A stretch of 64,000 bases of DNA from Megaleporinus macrocephalus (GCA_021613375.1 CM038711.1:15400576-15464575), one strand, 5' to 3'. Shown: positions 35,584-48,299, counted from the stretch's first letter. The notes: generated by a model not told the origin, from the letters alone. Program-made: numbers and translations.

Positions 35584-36399
35584 GCAGTCTTTTTGCTTGC
35601 TCACTCACTCTCTCCATCTGTTTAGTTCTCTCTCTGCATGCTTCAGTGAGGCGAAAAAAAATCCAGTTTGCAATTCATCTGACCTTCGTGTGACAAAAAT
35701 GAGATATCAATTTTTCATTTCAGAAATGTATTACTATAGGCAGTGAGATTTCGAGACACAGTGGCTGGCAAACAGCCAAAGAACCGTACACGGCATGTTT
35801 CTCATGCATGGCCATTGCAATCTGTGTGTTAACAGCTGTGTTAAAAGGTAGAACCGCTATCTATTTTTAATCAGATCTGAGCACAGTCCAGTTCTCCCAT
35901 CAACAAAGTCGTCCAGGGAGGAAATGCCATCCACCAGTCACAATTGGGTCCATGAACACTTAGCTCCAAAACATCAACAGCGGCATGCCTAGTCTCTCCC
36001 TTTTTTTTCTTCAGCAGAGCTTTTGAGACTTGTTTGAAGAGCACATATCCTGGAAAACTGACTTTGATGCTGTATGTAAACACTGTTCACTTAAATCTTG
36101 CAGTCCCAAGTCAGGATACGGAATACAAGCTCCAAAACACTTACTAGGACTGTAAATAGAACGGTTTCAGCAGCCCAATACAGGGCAGTGATTTTAAATT
36201 AAATTAATTTATATACAGGAATGTACATAAGTCAGAGCTTGCCCAATTTTAAATGTATTTTTCAAACAGCCTTTAAATACAAATTATTTACTTTTCAGCA
36301 CCAGAAAAAAAACAGGGAACATATATCTTACAGAGAAGCCTCAACAGCTAAGTGCAGTTGTAACACCCCTTGTCAAGTCACATGTGCACATCCTTAAAC
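35584..36399. other. Non-coding stretch
   Basis: No recognised repeat or gene. A 70-residue minus frame at 35871-36083 is unidentified. Confidence 0.4.
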
Positions 36400-36750
36400 A
36401 ATATTTTAGGCACAGCTATTTTGTATCCACACTCATTGTCCATTTTATCGGCTCCACTAACCATAGAGGAGCACTTTGTTGTTCTATAGTTACAAACTGC
36501 AGTCCAATATTTTCCTCTGCATACTTTGTTAGCTGCCTGTCCTTTAATGGTCAAGACCCCCACTGAGCAGGGTGGTGGATCATTCTCAGTACTGTGGCAA
36601 CAGTGACATGGTGGTGGAGTGTAAGTGTGTGTTGTGCTGATAGGTGCAATACAAAGTGCACTTATCAGCGCACCACACACCGACACGTCACCACCACATC
36701 ACTGTCGCTGCAGCTCTAAGAGTAATCCGGCAACATTTGTCCTACTCCAG
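36400..36750. mobile_element. Palindromic element, left arm plus collapsed centre
   Basis: The left arm is recognisable (TTTTATCGGCTCC, GGAGCACTTTGTTGTTCTAT, GTCAAGACCCCCACTG, GGTGGTGGATCATTCTCAG). Here the centre is an immediate foldback: GTGTGTGTTGTGCTGATAGG against a right-arm CTTATCAGCGCACCACACAC, at about 36628-36683 with a loop near 36651-36660. The element's non-palindromic core has therefore been lost or was never present in this subtype. The outer part of the right arm is missing. Confidence 0.78.
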
Positions 36751-37407
36751 CCTGCAACCTAGATCTTTCGACCCAGTCCCACAGTCCTATATGATGGTAT
36801 ATTGCTATATTTTACACACTGTATTCACAAATAAATACATTTGTGTTGCATGTTTGTTTGCCCAATTTGAGCTGTGCACACATGATGATTTAAACCAGAA
36901 GTGCCCGCTTAAAGACTACCGTACACTAACACTTGACTGATTTCTATCTGCGTTAGTCGCGACTGAAAATGACTGCTCTATGTCAGACTTATAATCTGCC
37001 TACGGTAGACTTAATAGGTTGTTTTTTTTCACATGTTTCCACCAACATTCAAAATCAAGATGGAATGCAGTAAGTGAAAAACAGAATGGATGAGATGGAG
37101 GTGAGGAGCCCGTACTGTGTTAGACTGTTTACACAATAACACAAGAGAAAGGTACAAACTGAAAATTACAACATATGGTGGACATGATCCTAATGTTACT
37201 GAACAGAAAGATTAGGTTCTATAGACTCAAAAGTGATCATAACAACCAAGAAACAAACAAAATCATCTAAACGTATTTAAAACATGCAACTTGTTTGTGG
37301 TCGGGTCGAAACTTTGCGCTGCTTCCTGACATCAACATTATGACTGTTTATTTAATATAATATAAGCTTTTATATCTATCACCTGTGCACACAATTGCTT
37401 TTTGTGG
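36751..37407. other. Non-coding stretch
   Basis: No recognised feature; short frames only. Confidence 0.4.
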
Positions 37408-37978
37408 TTCCACCTTAAATGGTGTGGTAGATATGGTTGTGTGGTTGGTAACAGTGAGTATTTTAACTGTTTGTCCTGACTACAGACAAAGTTGTTTTTG
37501 ATGCCATTTTTCAGTCAGTTTTTCTTTATTTTTTATAAAAAATGTAAACCATAGGCATTTTAAAAGCTTGTGATAGAGGTTCCTATGTGGAAATCACTTC
37601 CTGCCCTTTGTACCATAGCAGCGCAATGACATGGCATCGTTTGCAATAGTCTATTGTGGTGCATTTGCATATTTAACCAGTTGTTATATTTAAAGTTGTT
37701 ACTTTTAATTTAAGATGGTCTGGCTTTAACCATAAAAAAGTGTCTAAAAACATACAGTGTGGCTGCTACTTACTTGGTGCTGTGACGATAGTGCAGGTGG
37801 ATTAGCAGATCTCTTCCTTTCTCTGCAGTGTGTGTAGCCTTAATATTGTTAAAAGTTTGAAAAATTGTCTGAGGTGCAGAGCTAACTAACATCTTGGAAT
37901 TACAGTTGTCCAGGATCTTTTTAAAGATGTGGCGGTTTCCATTTCACCTGAAATGATGCCACAACTTTTAAGGTGGAA
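37408..37978. mobile_element. Non-autonomous DNA element bounded by 20-bp inverted repeats
   Basis: The left end TTCCACCTTAAATGGTGTGG (37408-37427) and right end CCACAACTTTTAAGGTGGAA (37959-37978) are inverted repeats matching at 18 of 20 positions. Such a pair 570 bases apart is most unlikely by chance. The interior has no frame over 60 codons. Target duplications are not clear, so the superfamily is undecided; hAT and piggyBac are both possible. The ends resemble words I have met in fish repeats but cannot name. Confidence 0.62.
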
Positions 37979-38869
37979 TGCAACTTTCGAATTAGAATCT
38001 GGCGAATAGAAAGCCAACTTGTTTAAAAATGAAAATCAAACATAACCATTCAAAAAGGGCCATGAAAAATGGCGACAACCCCGTCTCTGCCTCGTAAGCA
38101 CATTTCTATGCAGTCTGTTGGCACCTGTTAAAAAAAATAAATAATAGGAAGCCAGTTTCAGTTTTGTTTGAAGATGCACAACATGAATGTCCACTGACTG
38201 ACTGGAAACAGTATGAATTATGATGAAAATGAATTGATATTGGTAAACAAAACTGAACATAACAAGAGCTCAGGTAAAAAAATACAAATACAAGAAAAAA
38301 AACATTTTCTTGCCATCTATTCCTTTCCTCTCATTTCTTCACAGCTAATACAAGGACTTTGGATGACAGCAATGAAATGTGCCAACATACCCTTCACAGT
38401 CTGCATGGGCAATCTGCCGTTGCTCGGTTGTCATGTTGGTGGGCTGGAATGTGACCTGGTATATGTAAATTTCAGGGAGATCATTTTGGGTGGAGTCAGA
38501 ACTGAATTTTGACTTGTTTTATTGTCCTCTTCTGCAAATGTAGATTTGTACTGGACGGAAGAAAAGGTAACCATTATTGAGATTCAGGATGTGTCATTTC
38601 TATGTACTGAACTTTTACTATTTAAGAACATAACCAGAGCTCAGGGGACAAAATACAAGAAAATTGTAGCATATATAATGTCTATGAGCTAATCTGTTTG
38701 CTAGCACCACCTGCTGGACTTCGATCAAGTCCAGAGAGTCCATTAAGAAAAATAGATCAGCTGCCACTCCAAAGTTTTTGATAAACATGCAGTTTATTCC
38801 TCTCCGCTCATGGCTCCACAGCTAATACAGTAACCGTGGATGATGGCAAGCCCCCGAGTGCCCCACCCC
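37979..38869. other. Non-coding stretch
   Basis: The 99-residue plus frame at 38213-38512 and the minus frame at 38036-38260 are unidentified. No repeat family recognised. Confidence 0.4.
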
Positions 38870-39390
38870 ATCACCACAGCCTCCGAGTAATTAGCAGACT
38901 CTTTGTACAGTCACGCTCTAATGCTCTCTTTTCCCCGTCTGTTTAATACACAGAAAGTGCTTTATTACTGATGCAAACAGACACAATTTCACACAGTCTT
39001 ATCAGCCTGCTTGCAGAGCTCAGTCCCAGATGCTTCATGGCCCCAGGCTGGCTAGGGAACTGGATTAAAGGTCACTGCAGCAAACAGCATGATGTTTATG
39101 AACCAGGCTGATATAATAATGGTCAGCTGGGAAACAAAGCGATCGGTGGCGAGTGGCTTGGGCAGCTTTGCTTTTTGTGCAGGTTTGGAGGACACCCAGG
39201 TATTATTTGTCACATTTCAGCTCCACATTGAGGTTGTCAGAGCTTATCCAAAAATGCTTGTAAACACCACATACACAGATGCCATTTCCATTGGAACTGA
39301 CCTTTTCTTGGCCCCACCTCCTCCTGTGACGTGGTTGCTAAGATTGTTGAGTACTGGGTTATTCCATGAGAATCTGATAACTGCAGTGAT
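38870..39390. promoter_or_regulatory. Candidate conserved non-coding region
   Basis: A block without simple repeats, containing CTCCGAGTAATTAGCAGACT, ATCAGCCTGCTTGCAGAGCT, GGTCAGCTGGGAAACAAAG and ATTTGTCACATTTCAGCTCC. A 101-residue plus frame at 39089-39394 covers part of it but has no recognisable domain and a minus frame overlaps it. Regulatory DNA or a weak exon cannot be separated here. Confidence 0.25.
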
Positions 39391-41148
39391 GTAACTAGGA
39401 TCTTATGGGTCGCTGTGCAAATCAAATATGTGGAAGTTACCTTCAATAATTAAAAAAGTATTGCCCCACTAGCACTGTGCATACGTCAGATAGAGCAATT
39501 CGTTTATTTAATTTCCTTTCAAGTACAAGTTATTAATATTTTAGAAGACATTTCAAGGAGATCAGATATGACATCCCACTTGCTTAACAGAGAAGAAAGT
39601 AAAAGAAAAACAGGAGAAAAAACTGAATAGAAAAAGATATAGAGAAATCGAGACTTCTAAAAATACGCAAGATATGGTACACAAAATACTGTCACCATCA
39701 TAAACAATACTTTAAAGGGGCAACAAATAAACAGTACTTTTAGGAGTAATATGTAAGTTTTTGTGTGTAAACTTTGCAAAAACAACTCATTATCAACAGA
39801 ATGTCTGTGTATTGTGTTGCAGAGATATCAACTAAAGTTAGCTTTCTAACTTACTAACCTTATCAGTCCAACATAAAAGGATGAAGACATAACACTGCCC
39901 CATATTGTTTTCAACTTCTTGGTAACTGTGTTGAAGGTCCTCGCCCTGTTTGTTGATTTAAGCAACAAAGCTCTTGGCAAATTACCATTTTCATAATCCC
40001 TACCTGTTTTTTATTAAGAAACCCAAGTAAACAAAAGAAGTGATATAAAAAGAAGAAGAACAAAAATTGGGGAGGTAAAGAGATGGCAATAGAGACACTT
40101 TTGGCAAGTAGTCAATGCTGAATTCACAATGTTTCTTCTAGACTGGTAAAAATTCACAGTGACAGGTCAGAGATTATCTCAAGACCAGTTTTGATCCGAT
40201 GAGATTGAAATCCTAGGACTAGTTTGATATAGGCTGTTTTCAAATAATACAACAGAAAAAAAATATTATTTGAAGACACATATATACTTAAACATAATAA
40301 AGTGGAAACACTTGTAAAGCATATGCAATTGTAAAGTAGTAGGAACACTAAATGGCATTACTTGAATCAAGTTTTGTCTATTCACGTAAAATAACGTGCA
40401 TGTTGTTCATTTGATTATACTGTTGGACAATTGAGGAGCATCACCCAGTAGCCATTACTTTTGAAAATGCCTAGGCTAATTGAGAGATCCTGGGACAAAT
40501 TTGCAGAAATGGTTAAAACCCCAACATTTTTTCAAGACCATTTTTTGTTTTATGGTATATGGAGAAGTATTTGAACCCAAGCCACTTATGTTTTTTAATA
40601 TGAAATATTTAAGCTAAGCTAAAATTTCTATGTATATATTTTGCTCTAAAGCAGTGTGCCTGGCATATTGGTGAAGAAATTGTACTCTATAAGCAAGCCA
40701 TATGTTATGTTTTTTTTATAAGAATGATATGTAAAAGAAAATTGTCTGCTACCTTACCAATTTATTTCCATGTAATGGTATTTCCTACTTAAAGCAAGCA
40801 AAATTAGATACAGTCAACAAAACTGCTTTTTTCTTTTCAGTTCATATACATTATTTATATACCTTCCTTGCCATTTTAGCATATTACTCCTGTCATAAAA
40901 GGCATGAGATTCTACAGGTTGTTGAAATTTGCTGCTTGATTCTGTTACATTGAGGAAGCGCCCCGTCCCACTTGAATAATCACACCCACTCAACCAGTCT
41001 TTATACTTTCACTGCTGTCTTAGCTGTTTCACATACAGATCGACAAGCAAGGGCAGATTTAGTGATTGTGGGGCTGTAAATGAAAGACAAAAATAAGGCC
41101 TCATAGACCTTTTTAAATTAGTTTAAAATAAATTTTCAATTAGTTCTG
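39391..41148. other. AT-rich non-coding stretch
   Basis: No gene, SINE or transposon recognised. Confidence 0.4.
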
Positions 41149-41250
41149 ATTGACTGGAAAACTGTACAGGATGTTTCCTGTCTTCCACCCAATGAATGCT
41201 GGGAAAGGCTCCAGCACCCACTGTGATTCAGGAGGATAAACTATAAACTT
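41149..41250 (+). mobile_element. LINE-type 3' tail fragment
   Basis: GATTGACTGGAAAACTGTAC, AGGATGTTTCCTGTCTTCC, ACCCAATGAATGCTGGGAAA and GGCTCCAGCACCCACTGTGA, ending in GAGGATAAACTATA, matches the conserved 3' end of a LINE/SINE family found in many teleosts. Only the tail remains, as usual for 5'-truncated copies. Confidence 0.72.
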
Positions 41251-43259
41251 TCTATAATGTAGATTTTAGCCTAATTGTCTTATGTCATAATGTAATATGT
41301 ATATGGAATAGTACATTACTGTATAATAGTACAATAGCGCATTGCTGATAGCAGCTTTTATAACTTTTTAATGTGTATGTATATACAGTACAGTACTAAT
41401 GTTGTAGGCACTTTAATATCTAATATCTCCTTTGACTACTAAATAAGCTAAATCAAAATTGCTGATGAAGGAACTGAATAAATTCATACAATGTCTTGGA
41501 CGTCTGGGAAATCTAGAACTAAACGTTGTTCTTCAAACTGGCTTACAAGATATTATCTACTTCTTTCAAAATAAGATATTTTTGCTACTTTGTATTATTT
41601 TTATGCTTATTTACATCTTTTATGGAGAAAACACACTTATTGCTAATATAAAGTATTTTAAACAATGAGCTTTTGCACAATAGTGTGTAGTAACATATAC
41701 AATAAATTCCATGTATTTTATTTGTAAATAAATTCAAGACTGTCAAATATCCGTTTAGAGTTTTGGATTTGACCCTTCTTGTCTCTCTCTTTTACAAATG
41801 CTAATGTATGCTAATATTTATGTTGTTTCTGTTCTATTACACCTTTAAATCTGAAGGAGTCAACATCAAAACTGTAGCAACCAAATTTAAAATATATTAT
41901 TAAATTAAACTAATATACTTCAAATATCTGCATTTTGTATGGGTAGCGTTAGAAAAATGCAAATATTCACTACCTTCCCTACTATGTTAGCTGGATGCTA
42001 AAATAACAGGTAACTGTCTAATACCAGTCTATTGGAAATCATCTTAACAGGTCAAACATGTAAACAAAAGTTATGTTAAAAATCAATTACAAGATTTCTG
42101 TATTAACTAGTTCTGTGCAGTGACATGCTGGGTTAGCACATGTTAATTATGAAGGCACTGGATACTGTGTTCTGTGGCAGCCATACAGTGTGTTTTAATT
42201 AAAGGGCGTTTGCTTGGTAGAGCATGTCCTTTGCAGCATGCTTAGCAGCAGCAGATTGCGGATGAGCATTCCTCTACATCTAGCGTCAACAGATGCAGTC
42301 TCTTGAAGATTCACAGCTGCAGCCGCGTCATAACTCCTGGCACCTCATTGCTTGTGAGGCTGAAGCTTGAGGTGTTTGAACGGTGAGCGAGAGGTTAGGA
42401 AGACAGCTATCGAGGTGAATAAAAAGAGAGGTTTTTTTTAACGCCAACTGAACAGCTGGAGAAAGTTAACACAGAGCCTCACACATTTTCTTAGCTTTTT
42501 CTGCTTCTAACCACAAAATGACAATTAAAGTTGAACTGTCATTGCACAGATTAGTTAACATTCATGTTGTGACTGCTCTCATCTGCATGCCGCCACTCCC
42601 CACTGAGTTAGTTCAAGTTCACATTCAACTTTGGCTTGTAACATTTTAATTGAGAGCTTCATTATGGATTCAACTGTAGATTTTCCTTCATCATGGTCTG
42701 TCATCTTCACTACAATATTGTGATATCTTGGCACAGGAGAAGATACATAGTGTTTCTGTGAATGCTCTTTTATTGAACATAGCAGTAGCAGAGAAACTGC
42801 CACACAGTGCTCCTAAATGCTCCTGAACGTCAAGTCAGACCGATCAAGTCCAACCAGACAACTATTCTTGATAGTACACAGTAAACCCACAGTGTGGGTG
42901 GAGGCATGTTCAGCCACCTTCTGTGAGACGGAGAGCTGGTTTAAGTGAGGGAGTGGGCTGACTGCTAAGCATGTGCATCTGTGGATAATGGCCTCTTCCT
43001 CCACTGATAAGAGAAATATGAGCAGAAAAACCTCAACAACCATTTTTTGGTCTGTTTTATTTTCACTTTGCTATGATAAAGGACTGACATACTACATATG
43101 CTAATCTACATATGCTATTTTGAGTAACAAGTTAATTCATGAATAATATAATGTTTGATAAATGATTAATGTTGAACTAATGACGTAGTAGACGGCAGTG
43201 CAAATGAAACAGGTCTCATACATCAGCAAAAATAAAATAGATGTAAACAAAGTAACAAT
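41251..43259. other. Non-coding stretch with a possible regulatory core at 42110-42400
   Basis: 42110-42400 is repeat-free and contains AGCACATGTTAATTATGAAG, GTGTTTTAATTAAAGGGCG and CAGCAGATTGCGGATGAGC. Short minus frames at 42579-43043 are unidentified. The rest is AT-rich and featureless. Confidence 0.3.
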
Positions 43260-43402
43260 CAGAGACAAAATCTCTCTCAATGTGTCAATAAACGTACAGT
43301 ACCACCTTCAAACCAATGCAGTGAGTTTACATCTAAAGACCTATTGACTTTACTTTAGCCATAGTGCAAATGAGACGTCAGGATTAATAGATGTAGCACT
43401 GC
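43260..43402. repeat. Local direct duplication, copy 1
   Basis: Shares the order TCTC.CAATGTGTCAATAAAC, TTCAAACCA, GTGAGTTTACATCTAAAGAC and GCCATAGTGCAA, then a TTAATAGATGTAGCACTGC end, with 43460-43611. A shorter third copy of the right half lies at about 43195-43245 (CAGTGCAAATGAAAC, AATAGATGTA), so this is a small diverged tandem array of about 200-bp units. Confidence 0.78.
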
Positions 43403-43459
43403 AAGCCTGCTGCTGTTGTCCACAAAACCAAAGAAACAATTCCAAAAAATATATATATA

Positions 43460-43611
43460 TATTTCTTAATGTCTCAATTAAACTACAAGACAAAGCCTCA
43501 TTTCAGTCAGTTTCAAACCAGTATACAGTGAGTTTACATCTAAAGACCAGCCATAGTGCAACTGACATCTTTTACACATTAGCCTTAATAAAAGTAGAAG
43601 CACTGCTTGTT
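43460..43611. repeat. Local direct duplication, copy 2
   Basis: Second copy of the unit at 43260-43402, with an extra ACCAGTATACAGTG and missing the CTATTGACTTTACTTTA stretch. An AT dinucleotide run separates the copies. Confidence 0.78.
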
Positions 43612-44464
43612 ATTCATAGCTACAGACAATATTGGCCTGCTGTATGCTCTGCACTAAAGCCTAGCATGCACAGTAAGTCTCGCAGACATGACTAAAAAGC
43701 TTTCCTTTCAGTTTTGGCGCTGCTAACAACCTAACGTAGCTACAGAGTCTCACATGACACCAGGGAAAAGCACAGCCAGTCACACTGGCCATAGGACTCG
43801 TGTAGAGAACGTGATTTCTGCACCTCTAGGTTAATGAGACGTTGACAGATCGTTTTTTTTTCTGGAGGGGATCATATTATTGGTGGGGACAATTAAACAA
43901 TTACTGGATATTGGTGGGGACATATCACTTAAGTCCATGCTAATTCTATGCCTGTGTCAACAACTGAAGTGCTGAACTGATGAGCTTAGCGATCAACTTG
44001 TGTTCCCTTGTTCTAAGAGCTGCCTGCTCAAAGCCATCGTTTTTTGGTTTCATTTCAAGTGATTTAATTAAATATTTCTGCACCACTACAGCTGGGTACC
44101 AGGGTATCACACATATAAACTACCCCACAGCTAAGCAAACAACAGCACCAGCAACACATTTTTTTTGCCAACAACACAGCTCATTTACACAATACAATGT
44201 AAAGTAGTTGCCTATATAACGGCAGAACACATTGATGTCCTTTACAGCCAATTTATGTGAACTGGTATTCGGAACGTGTATTTGAAAACAGCAGAGGCTC
44301 ATATACACTCGAGGCTGAAAAGGATTATTCAGAATTTAGAATTCAGAAATCAATCAAAAGAAGGATGCATTTCAAGGATTCTCCACATTCTTTTGAAATA
44401 GGAATGTGCCTTCGATGTATGCGGCTAGATGTGACCTCCAAGCCCAGTGTATATTACAGAACCA
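43612..44464. other. Non-coding stretch
   Basis: Near 43880-43930 the phrase ATTGGTGGGGACA occurs twice within 50 bases. Short frames at 43980-44207 and 44257-44484 are unidentified. Confidence 0.4.
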
Positions 44465-44655
44465 CGGAGGGGCCTATAGTGTAGTGGGTATCATCTTCAT
44501 TCTGTTAATGACTTTGATTGCCCTCCTGGGCAAATACTATACTTTAAACCAATAAAAGTTCTTGGGGAAGACTCCTAACTGCCTGCCTATGTAAATGTAA
44601 TTGTAAGTTGCTCTGTAGAAGAGCATCTGCCAAATTCCATAAATGTAATGTATTC
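44465..44655 (+). mobile_element. tRNA-derived SINE, second family
   Basis: GGGGCCTATAGTGTAGTGGG is a tRNA-like head with an A-box-like TAGTGTAGTGGG. The body contains CTTGGGGAAGACTCCTAACT and a TTGTAAGTTGCTCTGTAGAA block, then GAGCATCTGCCAAATTCCAT and AAATGTAATG, the classic 3' end of a teleost SINE family. The B box region is badly degraded. Distinct from the SINE at 23207. Confidence 0.82.
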
Positions 44656-44800
44656 AAAGGTGTCAAAAGTATTCATATTCATTACTCTGATAGTAGTATT
44701 ACTCACTTCTGTAGAGGCTGAAGTATCAACTCAATATTTTTACTTAAAAACATGCATAAAAGAACTGCTTTAAGTATCAAAGTAAAAGTAACATAAGGAA
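44656..44800. repeat. Possible dispersed repeat (AAAGTAAAAGTAAC type)
   Basis: TTAAGTATCAAAGTAAAAGT and nearby words resemble another teleost repeat rich in AAGTAAAAGTA. Near 44840 GGGGCCTATAGTGTACTAG repeats the head of the adjacent SINE. Boundaries uncertain. Confidence 0.35.
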
Positions 44801-45227
44801 AAAATGCCATTAAGGGCAAAAGCTTAGGCTGCACCACAGGGGCCTATAGTGTACTAGCCCACCTCCCCAGAAAAACATTCTTTAAAAGACTATAATGTTA
44901 TATTCAAATGTTAATTTTGATAAATTTGGGATGAACTAGGCTTTCTGTTTCAGCCGCATATATGCTCATTGACACTTCTGAATGTATTGTAGTGATAATA
45001 GTATTCTGCCACCCCCTCTACTGAGCCAATGAACAGTGGTCATTAATATACTAAATGAACTCCAAAGACATTAAATGTAAAATGTGTTTTCTTCAATGTT
45101 GGTTTGTTTTTGCCTGTTTCTAACCAGGAACTAACACTTAACCTAAATCCTTAGCGTAGCATTAAAATGCTCATAAAATCTCAGTAAAAAGCCTGCTTTG
45201 GTTGAAATAAATGGCAGTTGGATTGGT
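44801..45227. other. Non-coding stretch
   Basis: Nothing recognised apart from the SINE-head-like phrase near 44840. Confidence 0.4.
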
Positions 45228-45409
45228 TTATTCCTCTAAAATGTAGCCAATGTCATCAGGCAAATGTGCGAGGAAGTGCAAAATCTCCCCAGTAGTTCTT
45301 GTTCCTTTCATCACCTCCAGAAATCTAAAGGTCTTTATGATGGTATGCAGCTCCTCTCCTAGTGTGTAATAATCCCTAAGCCTGCTCTCATCATCTCCAC
45401 TAACTTCCT
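45228..45409 (-). CDS. Unidentified coding-like segment, possible terminal exon
   Basis: The minus frame gives about 60 residues of protein-like, non-repetitive composition, rich in charged and hydrophobic residues, including DYYTLGEELHTIIKTFRFLE and ending HLPDDIGYILEE then TAA. There is no ATG in the frame; the upstream stop is close, but CATTTAG just before 45409 could be a splice acceptor, so a last exon is possible. An AATAAA overlaps the stop codon (plus 45227-45232). I do not recognise the family: it could be the C-terminus of a gene, part of a decayed transposon protein, or a chance frame. Among the short frames in the window it looks the most protein-like. Confidence 0.3.
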
Positions 45410-45805
45410 CTAAATGCACAACTTAGGGCACCACATAGAGAACATGCAGCATATGAGCATCGTTCTCTTGCAGAACCAATTGTTTTATAAAGCTATGCTG
45501 TATAAAAATATATAGTCACCTAATATGTAAAAAATCTGTGATATTGCAGTATAATGCAGTATTTTATATGAAGTAGAAAAATGCAGTACTTAAAACCCTT
45601 GATGAATATCAAAATACGGAATCAATCATACTGTCACTTTATCGCATTTAAGCGAATGCTGTGAAATGCTGTTTGGATCCTGCGAGCAATATGATTCAGC
45701 AAATTATATCTGCATTAGCGTGACACGTTTGAGTAGTTTCTCACATCAATTACATTTACAGTACACCCTCCCCATCTCTCCACCATTACCACACATATAG
45801 CAAAT

Positions 45806-45806
<1 letters not shown>
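45410..45806. other. Non-coding stretch
   Basis: AT-rich, no recognised feature. Confidence 0.4.

Positions 45807-45839
<33 letters not shown>
45807..45839. repeat. (CA)16 microsatellite
   Basis: Sixteen and a half uninterrupted CA units. Confidence 0.97.
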
Positions 45840-45843
<4 letters not shown>

Positions 45844-48299
45844 TAGTGAAGATTCTCTGCTGGACCTGCCAGTATAATGTATGTGCTGGCACTGGAATGT
45901 GATTGTCGAGGCTAGTCTCAGTAGAGCTGACATGCTAGAGGCCAGCACTCCAAATAGTGATTTATTGCTTGGGCTCCTTTACATTTGCCAATAGGAAAAC
46001 ACCTCTGCACTCCAATCAAACTGTGGCTAGGAGGAGACAGTTTGGGATAAAAACTAAATTATGGTTTTCCCTTATTCCACTATAACTGCCCCTGAACTTG
46101 AAAAACTCAATTCTGCTGTCTTTTTTTAGCTTGTTACATGATTATATAGATAATTCCATAATGTTATCCATAATAATTGGACTATGCCTTCATTATTGTT
46201 ACTTTGGCTCTGCACTCCAAGAGCTGGACTCTCAAAACACTTTGGATGGTCATAACCCAACAGGACTGTGGTATTTGGAACCACTATAATTGGCTTCTTT
46301 AGGGCCATACTGTCACATCTGTGGTTAAAGTACTGTATAGTTCAGCACTACTTCAGAGCAGACTTGGCAGGAGAGACCATAAAAAGTCCATGATCTCCTA
46401 ACAGAACAGCATAAAGAATGACTTACTGTAAACTGCATTGAAATCAACTAAAAAGGTAGACTTGAAACAAAAAAGAGGTTCAAGTTGAAAACATCATTTT
46501 CTCTTTAATTGAAGAATATTTGTCTGTACAATATGAACCATAGAGAAAACAGAACCCATCAAACAAAGAAGTTCAGAGAACCATAAGTAATTGGAAAGAG
46601 CTTATGTTTAGTACTTGTAAATGCAGTCATTCTCAGTTCCAACTTGGTTCAAAGGCATTTTATCTTTATTATTGTCTTCAGAAAGTCAAACAGATACTCA
46701 GTAATGTTCAGGTAGCATTAAAATAATGATAATGTAATAATATTTGACTCTTTATGGTATAATACAATATTTTATTAATTTTGGTGCAGTCTGAGTGATT
46801 ACAATGTTTTACTCCTCAGACTCCACATAATGGCAAGTGTGCCAGTTCCACTAGCAGCCTAAAAAGTCTTCACCATATTTCACATTGTGAGCATCATGTT
46901 GCATTTCGTTCTTTTTTGTTCATACTTTCATCATTCTATTTACTAACAAGATCTTCCCCTTACCTGCCTATAGGATTTTGACCTAAGACTTTTAATATGC
47001 TTTTTTGATGCTTGGCCAAAAATAAGTTAAAAGCGTAGCATTATTTATATTTTATTGCTCAAAATGTTTGTGACGTCTGCACTAAACAAGGTAGGTGTTA
47101 CTGCTAAGTTAGTATAACAAGAAAGCAGTAAGAAAAAATAATCCTTAAATATAATAAATTGTAACCCAGTTTATTAGTTAGTGTATCACAGTAAAAACAT
47201 TTATATGGGTTAGTGAGCTGTAGCTCCTCTCACTCAACACAGAGTATAAAGACTTTACTGTTTGAAAAATGTCTCACCTGCCATCGGAAATAAAGATTCA
47301 GCCAAGGAGTTTGACTCTCTCTCTCTCTGGTTGTGTCTATTGGACAGTTTAATTCCTTTATGATGTAAGCATTCTGAACACAATCAGAAAAAAGTTGGTT
47401 ATTGTCCACTTGGTCCTGTGGTTCCAGTTGCCCTGGCTGGATTGTTTTTTTTAGTGGTAGTTTAATAAGCAAGTTTATATAAATGTGATTGTTTTTTGTG
47501 ACCTTAGCTCGTATCAGCTGCTCATGCAGTTAAATGCAGAATCATGACACACTCAAAATCTCTAACTTAGAATCTTAAGAAAAAAAGTTTCAACCCAGGT
47601 TGCATCAGACTGCACTTTAGATTTCAGTATGTTTATGGCCTATTTGAAAATTGTTTAATCGAAGAACAATTCAGCATGCAAACATTTGGAGAGCTAAGCT
47701 GCTGAACCTGATTTAGTCGCTTGAACATTTGGAGGGTGAGTATGCATAATTCAATCTTGATCCATGAGGAAACATGCTTGTGATTTCTGGTAATTTAGCT
47801 CTGTTAGGTCACATTTAAACCCTTGGTGTGTAACCAAATGTTGTATTTCTTTTTTTATTATTATTTGGAAGTGGTTGAGGAGGAGGAGACCATTGTAAAC
47901 GTCCAATCAGCTTTTTTTTCCTTTTGTGGCCATGTTATTCAAGATTCAACATATGCCTTTATAAAAGGTAGGGAACAATCAAAGTTAATAAAGAGAAACA
48001 ACCTGTTTTCAACACTAACAACTGTACAAAACCCAAGAGCCAAGCCCTTCATATGTGCAAATAAGAAGACATTCACAGGTGTTTCTATTCATTCTTTCAG
48101 AAGACACCTTAACACCATGCAAGCCTCCTGAGAAGAAGCTGTAAATAAGTTGCAATAAAGGTGAACAGGCAAAGCACAAAATACTACATTGTTGAAGCAT
48201 TTTTTCTGTTTTTGTCTGATGCTGAGAAATGAATAACACTTTTTTTATTATGGCACTTTTGATTGGATAAAAAAACAGAAAGGTGGTCTATGACATACA
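45840..48299. other. Non-coding stretch
   Basis: The 102-residue plus frame at 47823-48131 begins with a low-complexity F/Y run and matches nothing known to me; the remaining frames are shorter. No repeat family recognised. Confidence 0.4.
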
